Below, piece after piece: positions 1 through 4,729 of a stretch of DNA of 5,125 nt (position 1 is its first letter; each line of letters opens with the position of its first letter). The notes beneath the pieces were generated by a model that was not told the origin of the DNA, did not search any database, and worked only from the letters and a program-made list of their open reading frames with translations. The position numbers and the translations under genes were made by a program. Origin of the DNA: Phycisphaerae bacterium (GTDB lineage: Bacteria; Planctomycetota; Phycisphaerae; UBA1845; UTPLA1); NCBI GenBank assembly GCA_016935885.1, contig JAFGQA010000129.1, positions 1 to 5,125 on the forward strand. Reading direction: 5' to 3'.

Positions 1-14
1 ACCCGATCCGACAT
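1..14 (-). CDS. Possible start of a minus-strand gene, cut by the window edge
   Basis: Only four complete codons are visible (Met-Ser-Asp-Arg), reading leftwards from an ATG at 14. The case for a gene is the ribosome binding site alone: GGAGG on the minus strand at 21-25, six bases ahead of the ATG. It would be the next gene downstream of the DUF262-AlbA_2 gene in the same orientation, so it could belong to the same acquired segment. No product can be named. A chance GGAGG-ATG pair in GC-rich DNA is a real alternative. Confidence 0.25.
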
Positions 15-314
15 GATGCACCTCCAGTGCACGCATCATGCCAGACCGCCACCCCCCGACGCCAGATGCAATTCACCGAGCGCTTACCGAGATCGCTCGG
101 GGTCGTTTGTTTTAACGCCAGTTGCGAAAGGTACTTACGGCGGGCCACGTCTCGCCGAGAGCGCCCAGCCACCGCGACAGAGCGCCCTCCGCGTCCCGGT
201 TCGCCGCCGGCGCCGCCACTCTCGCCCCGAAACTCTCGGATTCTCTCGCTAACATACGTGCGGGGTTAACAGGTGGGTTGCGGGAGAGGTCGCCAACCCT
301 AACGGCTCATCCAC
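15..314. other. Intergenic stretch without a supported gene
   Basis: No reading frame here has a convincing start signal or a recognisable product. A 47-codon minus-strand frame (112-255) has no ribosome binding site. The stretch holds a hairpin with 7-bp arms at 76-82 and 94-100 followed by a T-rich run at 104-113 (plus-strand sense), and a 6-bp inverted repeat at 275-280/294-299 just past the stop of the DUF262-AlbA_2 gene. No clear intrinsic terminator for that gene is visible. Confidence 0.5.
76..113 (+). terminator. Weak candidate intrinsic terminator (plus-strand sense)
   Basis: Arms CCGAGCG (76-82) and CGCTCGG (94-100) pair perfectly around an 11-base loop. Three bases later comes a T-rich tract, CGTTTGTTTT (104-113). 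The T-run is interrupted and offset from the stem, and a shorter competing stem (87-91 with 96-100) exists. No plus-strand gene is visible upstream in the window, so it would have to serve a transcript entering from the left. Confidence 0.2.
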
Positions 315-2081
315 TCACCGAAACCGCGCGAAGATGCTCTCGAGGTCCGGCCCCTGCACTTCGACCGTGCTCGAGTCTTCACGCGTGAAACAGCTCCTGT
401 CCACGTAGCTGACCTTCGTCTGACTCGGAACCGTTACGCGTAGGACGCTCAGCCCCTTGTAGTCGATCGTGTCGCATCGCCCCATGACCGAATTCCTCAG
501 GTGGTCTGACAGTCTGCTCTCGGCGATCCGAGTAGTGATCCACCTTATGTGATCTTCAAGCTTGATCTTCAGCAGCTTGGCCTCGCGATCGAGCCCGACT
601 ACCAAATGCTCTCCTACCCGCAATGGCGTGACACCGTCCAGTGCGCGGACGCGCTCGGCGTCCGAGTCCTTGTCGGCGATTCCGAGGTACACGTAACCCT
701 GCGAATCGGGGCCCAAGTTGGCGATTCCGCAGATGGTCTTGACGATCTGCTGCATGAGGGGTTCATCGCGACTTCGTGTGTCATCGAGGCGTAGGACGCC
801 CTGCTTCATCTCGTACCGAGTCGTTTCGATTCGCGACCGTCGCAGGGAATTCTCGAAGTCGATGAGCATACTCGGGCCGTGGCCGAGATCCGGAGGCTCA
901 CGCTTCACGAAGTGTGGCTCGATAAGGCCCACAACCATGTTGATGTTGTTGGAACGATCGTCTTCAGTAGTGTAATGCCGCGCCTTGTTGATCTTCTGGG
1001 CGAGCCCCTTCAAAGCTCGGACGATCCCCTGCGCGTCGTCCGGCGACTTCTCTCGGTTCACGATGAGCTCGTACAGGGCCATGAAAAGCGTATAGAACTC
1101 GGTCTTGATCGACGAGACCGGCTTTTCCGAGACCGCGTTCCGCAAAGCGCCGGGTTTGTCGTCGACATCCTCGATGAGTTTCCGGAACACGGAGAACACG
1201 GCCTTGATGTTGGAGTGCAGCCGCTCGACCCCGTGAGCAGCAAGGGCGGTCTCAACGTCTCCGGAGATTGCTGAATCCGCGTTGTAGATGTCATCGAGCA
1301 GCTCCATGCTGCGCGCGATCGGTTTGCCCAGTACAATCGACGCAACGAGGTCTGCTATGAGATCTTCGTCGTCGCTTTCCCGTAGCTGCCTCGTCGACAA
1401 AATCCCTTGCTTGCACCAGAACACTTCTTCTGCAGTAATGCCGTAGCTGAGTCGGGATTTCCTTGTGTCGACGCTTATCTCGGGCATCTGTGACAGGTTG
1501 AGCACCTGCGACGAAACATCGCCGCGTATCTCAGCACCCAGAGTGCGCACGCAATCCGCGTACGGCGTCGTGACACCAGCTTGCCGACGCTCTTGATTAC
1601 TCAGTTGTCGTCCTTGGGCATTGACTCGTCGGAATACTTCGTTGATGTTCTCCTCGGAATCCGCCGCATATGTGGTAACTGCAAACTCATACGCGAGTAG
1701 GTCGGCGCATTTAGTGGCGTCCAGTTTCTGGTCATTGTCGCCCGCCGGACTGAAAAGGTCATGGCTCGCAGCCTGCCGCGCGTCCGCAAACTGGGCGATA
1801 TCGAAGAAACGGCCGTCTACGGAGAACGCGTTCTCTATGAACGAGAAGACGGCGTTCAGTCGCTGGATGCCGTCGATGATTTCGTATTTCTGGTCGTTGC
1901 CGACTTCTGCGAGGAGAATCAGGGGAATCGGATAGCCGTGCAGCATGCTGTCGATCAGTCGCTGCTTCTCCTCAACGGTCCACACGAGTTTTCGCTGGTA
2001 CCGTCTGTTGACCAGGAGCTTGTTTGAGCGGAACCAGCGGTAAGTCTGCTGAACGCTGATACCTCGCGGCGCGATGCTCAT
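315..2081 (-). CDS. DUF262 (GmrSD-type) / AlbA_2 (Schlafen-like) fusion protein, candidate phage-defence factor
   Basis: A 588-residue soluble protein, with no signal peptide or membrane segment. Residues about 5-230 carry DUF262 hallmarks: RRYQRKLVW (26-34), IDGIQRL (69-75, the D-G-x-Q-R motif) and EVFRRVNAQGRQLSNQE (148-164). In GmrSD, BrxU and SspE, DUF262 is a ParB/Srx-like domain linked to NTP binding or hydrolysis and DNA targeting. A helical middle follows (about 230-400). Residues about 415-588 match AlbA_2/Schlafen-like domains: EMKQG (424-428), ICGIANLG (450-457), YVYLGIAD (463-470) and a terminal CFTREDSST segment. The DUF1524/HNH nuclease usual after DUF262 is absent, so any cutting activity is unassigned. 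The ATG at 2081 is chosen because GGAGGG lies eight bases upstream; the frame stays open to 2204 without such a site. The gene is lower in GC than metF and frr and lies beyond the 3' end of tRNA-Gly, which suggests horizontal acquisition. Domain calls are from motifs; the defence role is inferred. Confidence 0.82.
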   Translation of the reverse strand: MSIAPRGISVQQTYRWFRSNKLLVNRRYQRKLVWTVEEKQRLIDSMLHGYPIPLILLAEVGNDQKYEIIDGIQRLNAVFSFIENAFSVDGRFFDIAQFADARQAASHDLFSPAGDNDQKLDATKCADLLAYEFAVTTYAADSEENINEVFRRVNAQGRQLSNQERRQAGVTTPYADCVRTLGAEIRGDVSSQVLNLSQMPEISVDTRKSRLSYGITAEEVFWCKQGILSTRQLRESDDEDLIADLVASIVLGKPIARSMELLDDIYNADSAISGDVETALAAHGVERLHSNIKAVFSVFRKLIEDVDDKPGALRNAVSEKPVSSIKTEFYTLFMALYELIVNREKSPDDAQGIVRALKGLAQKINKARHYTTEDDRSNNINMVVGLIEPHFVKREPPDLGHGPSMLIDFENSLRRSRIETTRYEMKQGVLRLDDTRSRDEPLMQQIVKTICGIANLGPDSQGYVYLGIADKDSDAERVRALDGVTPLRVGEHLVVGLDREAKLLKIKLEDHIRWITTRIAESRLSDHLRNSVMGRCDTIDYKGLSVLRVTVPSQTKVSYVDRSCFTREDSSTVEVQGPDLESIFARFR

Positions 2082-2089
2082 CGTCTGTG

Positions 2090-2095
2090 CCCTCC
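2090..2095 (-). promoter_or_regulatory. Ribosome binding site fixing the start of the DUF262-AlbA_2 gene
   Basis: The minus strand reads GGAGGG here, eight bases before the ATG at 2081. This near-ideal Shine-Dalgarno favours the 588-residue product over the 629-residue frame opening at 2204. Confidence 0.75.
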
Positions 2096-2216
2096 ACAGT
2101 TGGCCAGCAGGGGCGATCCGACTCCTATCATCCTCGATGATGCGGCAGTTGTCACGGTGCTGCCTGAGACGTCCGTGCGGGTAGTTCAACAGGCCGCGGT
2201 CCACACGCGTATGTAA

Positions 2217-2260
2217 CCCGTAGAGGCCGCATCCCGAGGTTGGGCGGCCAACCTACGGGA
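2217..2260. repeat. Strong hairpin with an alternative, mutually exclusive fold
   Basis: Fold one pairs TCCCG (2232-2236) plus AGGTTGG (2237-2243) with CCAACCT (2248-2254) plus CGGGA (2256-2260). That gives twelve base pairs, a GCGG loop and one bulged A at 2255. Fold two pairs CCCGTAG (2217-2223) with CTACGGG (2253-2259), and GGCCGC (2225-2230) with GCGGCC (2244-2249). The two folds share bases and cannot coexist. No T-run follows on either strand, so it is not a standard terminator. It could be a recombination or binding site of the former element, or a leader structure of the DUF262-AlbA_2 gene. Confidence 0.6.
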
Positions 2261-2468
2261 GTCGCTGACGGTGCGTGTACCAACGCCTGTACCAAGAACC
2301 GGCAATTCGGGTCAAAACGTGGGTTCAACTGGCAAAACGGAGCGGAACAGCCGACGGCGGCGGATTGTCGGAAGGGATTGCGCCGGCCTGAGTTGTGTTC
2401 CCGTGTCACAGGCTGGCAAACAGCGGGCGAACGGACTCGAACCGTCAACATTCAGCTTGGAAGGCTGA
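2217..2468 (+). pseudogene. Possible relic of a tyrosine integrase C-terminal tail running into tRNA-Gly
   Basis: This plus-strand frame opens after a TAA at 2214-2216 and closes with TGA at 2466-2468, inside the tRNA anticodon arm. It encodes a proline-rich repeat, VRVPTPVPRTGN (2271-2306), and ends ANGLEPSTFSLEG. From memory, integrases inserted beside tRNA genes can have variable tails of this style whose last codons read across the antisense of the tRNA. No catalytic motif (H-x-x-R, Tyr) is visible and no start signal was found, so only the tail would survive. The alternative is simple chance readthrough of tRNA antisense, which readily yields such peptides. Confidence is low. Confidence 0.25.
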
Positions 2469-2494
2469 TGCTCTACCAATTGAGCTACACCCGC
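2422..2494 (-). tRNA. tRNA-Gly (anticodon TCC)
   Basis: A 73-base cloverleaf on the minus strand. The acceptor arm GCGGGTG (2488-2494) pairs with CGCCCGC (2423-2429) including one G-T pair. The D arm has AGCTCAATTGGTAGAGC. The anticodon stem TCAGC/GCTGA encloses loop CTTCCAA, with anticodon TCC at 2459-2461, which is position 34-36 counted from the 5' end. The T arm has GACGG, TTCGAGT, CCGTT. The discriminator is T (2422), as expected for bacterial glycine tRNAs. The 3' CCA is not encoded. Its 3' end faces the low-GC DUF262-AlbA_2 region, making it a likely attachment site. Confidence 0.95.
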
Positions 2495-2576
2495 AACCGG
2501 CTGAGGCCGCGGCCGTCACAACACGCACCGTCGCGGGGGCGGGCGGGTGACGGACGATGGACCCGGGCCGACGGCC

Positions 2577-2604
2577 ATTCTCGCAGGGGACAATGGGGTG
2601 TCAA
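2577..2604 (-). promoter_or_regulatory. Sigma-70 type promoter for tRNA-Gly
   Basis: Minus strand: a perfect -35 TTGACA (2599-2604), a 16-base spacer, and a -10 GAGAAT (2577-2582), which matches four of six consensus positions. The expected transcript start near 2570 leaves a leader of about 75 bases before the mature tRNA at 2494. It lies between frr and the tRNA, so the tRNA need not depend on frr transcription. Confidence 0.6.
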
Positions 2605-2692
2605 GCCGGCAAGGCGCGGGCGTGAATTGCGCTCGGCCGGCCGGACCGGGGCGGTCTGCCCAACGCTGACCCATCGCGGCCGGCCCGGCGCG

Positions 2693-3259
2693 TCAAATCT
2701 CCTCGATTTCCTTGGTCTTGGCGTTGACCAGGCCGTCGATTTCGTCCTCGTACTTCTTGGTCATTTTCTGGATGGAGTCCTTGGCGGACTCGGCTTGGTC
2801 TTCGGTCAGGACGGCGTCTTTCTTGTTCGTGTCGATGGTCTTGTTGGCATTGCGGCGGACGTTTCGCAGGGCGACCTTCTGGGCCTCGGCCAGCTTGCGC
2901 ACCTGCTGCACGAGTTGCTGCCGTCGTTCCCCGGAGAGCTGCGGAACGGGCAGCCGGATGGACTTGCCGTCGCTCTGCGGCGTAATGCCGACGTCTGACG
3001 CCTGGATGGCCTTTTCAATGTCCTTCAGGACGCTCGGGTCGAACGGCTTGACGAGAATGGTGGACGGGTCGGGCACGCTGATGGTGGCCAGTTCGCGCAA
3101 CTGGCTGGTCATGCCGTAGCTGGGGATTTCCACCCGCAGGTGGTCGACCAGCCCCACCGAGGCCCGTCCGGCGCGGACGCCCCGGAGTTCCTCCTTAAAA
3201 TACTCGATGACCTTGCTCATCTCGTCGCGGCATTGCTTTTCAATCGCGGACGCGGGCAT
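2693..3259 (-). CDS. frr: Ribosome recycling factor
   Basis: A complete 188-residue protein, close to the family's usual 185. With EF-G it splits the post-termination 70S ribosome into subunits in the cytoplasm. The N-terminal helix leads into GVRAGRASVGLVDHLRVE (27-44), containing the family's GRA signature. Domain II carries LATISVPDPSTILVKPFD (57-74). IEKAI and SDVGITPQSDGKSIRLPVP follow (81-106). The long helix bears LRNVRRNAN (131-139), with the conserved arginines that contact ribosomal RNA. A C-terminal helix ends KTKEIEEI. The ATG at 3259 is chosen because the protein then begins at the normal family position and GGTGGAG lies ten bases upstream (3270-3276). The frame continues upstream to 3388 without family similarity. 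Its upstream neighbour is metF rather than the common pyrH. Confidence 0.97.
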   Translation of the reverse strand: MPASAIEKQCRDEMSKVIEYFKEELRGVRAGRASVGLVDHLRVEIPSYGMTSQLRELATISVPDPSTILVKPFDPSVLKDIEKAIQASDVGITPQSDGKSIRLPVPQLSGERRQQLVQQVRKLAEAQKVALRNVRRNANKTIDTNKKDAVLTEDQAESAKDSIQKMTKKYEDEIDGLVNAKTKEIEEI

Positions 3260-3269
3260 GTCATTATCA

Positions 3270-3276
3270 CTCCACC
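3270..3276 (-). promoter_or_regulatory. Ribosome binding site of frr
   Basis: The minus strand reads GGTGGAG, ten bases ahead of the ATG at 3259. It supports the 188-residue start over the longer open frame. Confidence 0.6.
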
Positions 3277-3307
3277 AGGCGTCTGGTCTGACCGGAACCG
3301 ATGTCCT

Positions 3308-3379
3308 GCACCGGCGGCTGCACCGGTGCCGTTGGCCGACCAGTCTATCGGCGCTCGGCTGCGCCGACAAGCTGTCGGC
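3308..3379. repeat. Cluster of three hairpins between metF and frr, two of them competing
   Basis: All arms are perfect 7-mers. Hairpin A: GCACCGG (3308-3314) with CCGGTGC (3323-3329), loop 8. Hairpin B: TCGGCGC (3348-3354) with GCGCCGA (3361-3367), loop 6. Hairpin C: GCCGACA (3363-3369) with TGTCGGC (3373-3379), loop 3. B and C share 3363-3367, so only one can form at a time. No T-run follows any of them on the minus strand. They may be Rho-type or processing structures ending metF, or a folded leader for frr. Confidence 0.5.
3342..3370 (-). promoter_or_regulatory. Candidate promoter for frr, with an inverted repeat in its spacer
   Basis: Minus strand: TTGTCG (3365-3370, four of six -35 matches), a 17-base spacer, and TAGACT (3342-3347, four of six -10 matches). 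The spacer and the edge of the -35 box are occupied by the inverted repeat 3348-3354/3361-3367, which could serve as an operator. The mRNA leader would be about 75 bases. The hexamers are only moderately good, and frr could instead be read through from metF. Confidence 0.3.
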
Positions 3380-3428
3380 GATGCGCATCCGGAACGGGCT
3401 CTTGCTTGAGGGTCTTTCTGCCGGTGCT

Positions 3429-4331
3429 TCACGAACCCGGCTGCGCGGCGTGCGTCACGCGAGCGTCCACGCGGGCCTTGATCTGCTGGTAGATGGCGCG
3501 TGTCGCGGTGGACCGGTTCAGCGTGTAGAAGTGGATGCCGGCCGCGTCGTTGTCCAGCAGGTCGCGGCACTGCTCCGTGGCGTGATACATGCCCACCTGC
3601 CGGACGGCGTCCACGTCGTCTTCCACCGCCTCCACCTTGTCCAGAAGCTCTCGCGGGATGGACGCTCCGCACAGGTCTGTGAAGCGTTTGATCTGGCTGA
3701 CGCTGAGGATCGGCATGATGCCCGCAATGATCGGCACGTGGATGCCGCGGGCAGCGGCCCGGTCGCGAAAGCGATAGAACGCCTGGTTGTCGAAGAAAAG
3801 CTGGCTGATCAGGTAATCGCAGCCGGCGTCCACCTTCTGCCTGAGGAAGTCGAGGTCTGCATCTGGGCCGGACGCCTCCGGATGGGTTTCCGGGTGACAA
3901 GCGCCGCCGACGCAGAAGTCGTGCCGATCCTTGAGAAACGCGACCAGCTCATTCGCGTGGGCGAAGCCGTCCGGCTCCGTCTGGAAGGTCGTCTGGCCGG
4001 CCGGCGGATCGCCGCGCAGGGCCAAAACGTTCTCCAGCCCGCGTCCCTTCAGGTCGTCCACGACCGCCGCGATGTCCCGCCGACTCGACCCGGCGCACGT
4101 GATGTGGGCCAGGGCCTCGATCCGCATGTCACTTTTGATGCGGGCGACCAGCTCGACCGTCTTGCGCCGCGTGGAACCGCCGGCGCCCCACGTCACCGAC
4201 ACGAAGCTCGGCGCCAGCGGCTTGAGCTTCTCGATGGTGACGTACAGGTCCCAGAATCCGATTTCGTCCTTGGGCGGGAAGAACTCGAACGACACGGTGG
4301 CGCGCTGGCGAAGTTCGTCGGAAATTCTCAT
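3429..4331 (-). CDS. metF: 5,10-methylenetetrahydrofolate reductase
   Basis: A complete 300-residue cytosolic flavoenzyme that reduces 5,10-methylene-THF to 5-methyl-THF, the methyl donor for methionine synthase. It is a TIM-barrel protein of normal bacterial length. Family motifs in order are: FEFFPPK (15-21, with the catalytic Glu), TWGAGGS (47-53), HITCAGS (76-82), LRGDPP (105-110, with the Asp that tunes the FAD), CHPETHPEAS (145-154), QLFFD (177-181), AGIMPI (193-198) and GIHFYTLNR (265-273). The start is ambiguous. ATG at 4331 gives an N-terminus of normal length; an in-frame TTG at 4340 adds three residues. Neither has a Shine-Dalgarno. The gene begins 27 bases beyond the tRNA-Tyr 3' end on the same strand, so it is probably made from a tRNA-mRNA co-transcript. 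No met-box or riboswitch was recognised upstream. Confidence 0.97.
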   Translation of the reverse strand: MRISDELRQRATVSFEFFPPKDEIGFWDLYVTIEKLKPLAPSFVSVTWGAGGSTRRKTVELVARIKSDMRIEALAHITCAGSSRRDIAAVVDDLKGRGLENVLALRGDPPAGQTTFQTEPDGFAHANELVAFLKDRHDFCVGGACHPETHPEASGPDADLDFLRQKVDAGCDYLISQLFFDNQAFYRFRDRAAARGIHVPIIAGIMPILSVSQIKRFTDLCGASIPRELLDKVEAVEDDVDAVRQVGMYHATEQCRDLLDNDAAGIHFYTLNRSTATRAIYQQIKARVDARVTHAAQPGS

Positions 4332-4358
4332 AACGCGCAACGGTACCGGCAGGTCGAC

Positions 4359-4441
4359 TGGGCGCGGAAGGATTCGAACCTTCGAAGGCTTACGCCAACG
4401 GGTTTACAGCCCGTCCCCTTTGGCCACTCGGGCACACGCCC
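4359..4441 (-). tRNA. tRNA-Tyr (anticodon GTA)
   Basis: An 83-base class II tRNA on the minus strand. The acceptor arm GGGCGTG (4435-4441) pairs with CGCGCCC (4360-4366) including one G-T pair; the discriminator is A (4359). The anticodon stem ACGGG/CCCGT encloses CTGTAAA, with anticodon GTA at 4405-4407. A 14-base variable region contains a short GGC/GCC stem, as expected for bacterial tyrosine tRNA. The T arm is GAAGG, TTCGAAT, CCTTC. The 3' CCA is not encoded. The metF start lies 27 bases downstream. Confidence 0.95.
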
Positions 4442-4628
4442 CACCTTCTGACACCAGGATGTTGAGCCGGTCGGCACGCGGCAGTACCTTCTCCTCAGGG
4501 TCCGTCGGCCCGCCGTTGGCGGGGCCCGCAGGCACGGTCCGGGGATCGTGCTTTGCCGCTTCGGCCTCGGCTGGCAGCGACTTCGCTGCCCGGCACCTGG
4601 CTTTCCAATCGGCCGCCGGGTGCGCCAA

Positions 4629-4654
4629 CCGCAGAAATTAACCCAATTCTGCGG
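4629..4654. repeat. 8-bp inverted repeat, possible operator or hairpin
   Basis: Arms CCGCAGAA (4629-4636) and TTCTGCGG (4647-4654) are perfect complements around a 10-base AT-rich loop. It is centred on the -10 element of the possible tRNA-Tyr/metF promoter. No T-run follows on either strand. A regulator binding here could affect both divergent transcripts. Confidence 0.5.
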
Positions 4655-4663
4655 GTCTGGCAA
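4635..4663 (-). promoter_or_regulatory. Possible promoter for tRNA-Tyr and metF
   Basis: Minus strand: TTGCCA (4658-4663, five of six -35 matches), a 17-base spacer, then TAATTT (4635-4640), a weak -10 with three of six matches. It would start transcription about 190 bases before the mature tRNA. It overlaps the inverted repeat at 4629-4654. The weak -10 keeps confidence low. Confidence 0.3.
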
Positions 4664-4678
4664 GCCCCGGATGGGCAT

Positions 4679-4698
4679 GGGGGGCGGCGGCGGGGGGG
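4679..4698 (+). other. Guanine-run cluster with G-quadruplex potential
   Basis: Runs of six, two, two and seven guanines, separated by single cytosines, lie 19 bases before the ROK ribosome binding site on the coding strand. If transcribed in the ROK leader it could fold and affect translation. It could equally be neutral base composition in GC-rich DNA. Confidence 0.4.
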
Positions 4699-4716
4699 AC
4701 CCGGAGGCCCGGCCCC

Positions 4717-4721
4717 AGGAG
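4717..4721 (+). promoter_or_regulatory. Ribosome binding site of the ROK gene
   Basis: AGGAG, eight bases ahead of the GTG at 4730. It decides the start, since no ATG lies at the right place for the conserved N-terminal motif. Confidence 0.7.
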
Positions 4722-4729
4722 TACGCATC

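Larger units (their letters stand above)
2082..2421. other. Junction between acquired gene and tRNA-Gly; no intact gene
   Basis: These 340 bases separate the start of the DUF262-AlbA_2 gene from the 3' end of tRNA-Gly. They contain the ribosome binding site at 2090-2095, a dyad with competing folds at 2217-2260, a 12-base-period repeat of TGTACCAA at 2276 and 2288, and a plus-strand frame resembling an integrase tail. I saw no convincing sigma-70 promoter for the minus-strand gene, and no intrinsic terminator with a T-run for the tRNA. Confidence 0.5.
4442..4729. other. Divergent spacer between tRNA-Tyr and the ROK gene
   Basis: These 288 bases must hold the start signals for both directions. 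Visible are a possible minus-strand promoter (4635-4663), an 8-bp inverted repeat (4629-4654), a guanine-run cluster (4679-4698) and the ROK ribosome binding site (4717-4721). No clear plus-strand promoter was found. The minus-strand frame 4404-4628 starts with TTG and ends inside the tRNA, so it is not called a gene. Confidence 0.5.

Noticed and set aside
112..255. A 47-codon minus-strand frame downstream of the DUF262-AlbA_2 gene
   Set aside because: No ribosome binding site before its ATG, composition typical of GC-rich chance frames, and no recognisable motif.
275..299. 6-bp inverted repeat GGGTTG/CAACCC after the DUF262-AlbA_2 stop, as a terminator
   Set aside because: Short stem, 13-base loop and no T-run on the minus strand.
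2184..2246. Integron attC-like pair: GTTCAAC at 2184-2190 and GTTGGGC at 2240-2246 fit RYYYAAC and GTTRRRY
   Set aside because: The inner L-type arms are not complementary, the outer arms match only five of seven, and no integron integrase or cassette array is visible.
2351..2371. CCGAC/GTCGG stem as terminator of tRNA-Gly
   Set aside because: Only five base pairs with an 11-base loop, and the nearest T-run is four bases long and well removed.
2635..2685. Two copies of the self-complementary GGCCGGCC (2635-2642, 2678-2685) as a terminator after frr
   Set aside because: Loop of 35 bases and no T-run; such 8-mers are common in GC-rich spacers.
2240..2998. 252-codon plus-strand frame across tRNA-Gly and frr
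   Set aside because: It is antisense of a confident tRNA and of frr; its peptide is the usual antisense-of-tRNA type.
3207..4451. 414-codon plus-strand frame opposite metF and frr
   Set aside because: Antisense shadow of metF, whose motifs are complete and in order on the minus strand.
4404..4628. 74-codon minus-strand frame upstream of tRNA-Tyr
   Set aside because: TTG start without a binding site, stop inside the tRNA, no family resemblance.
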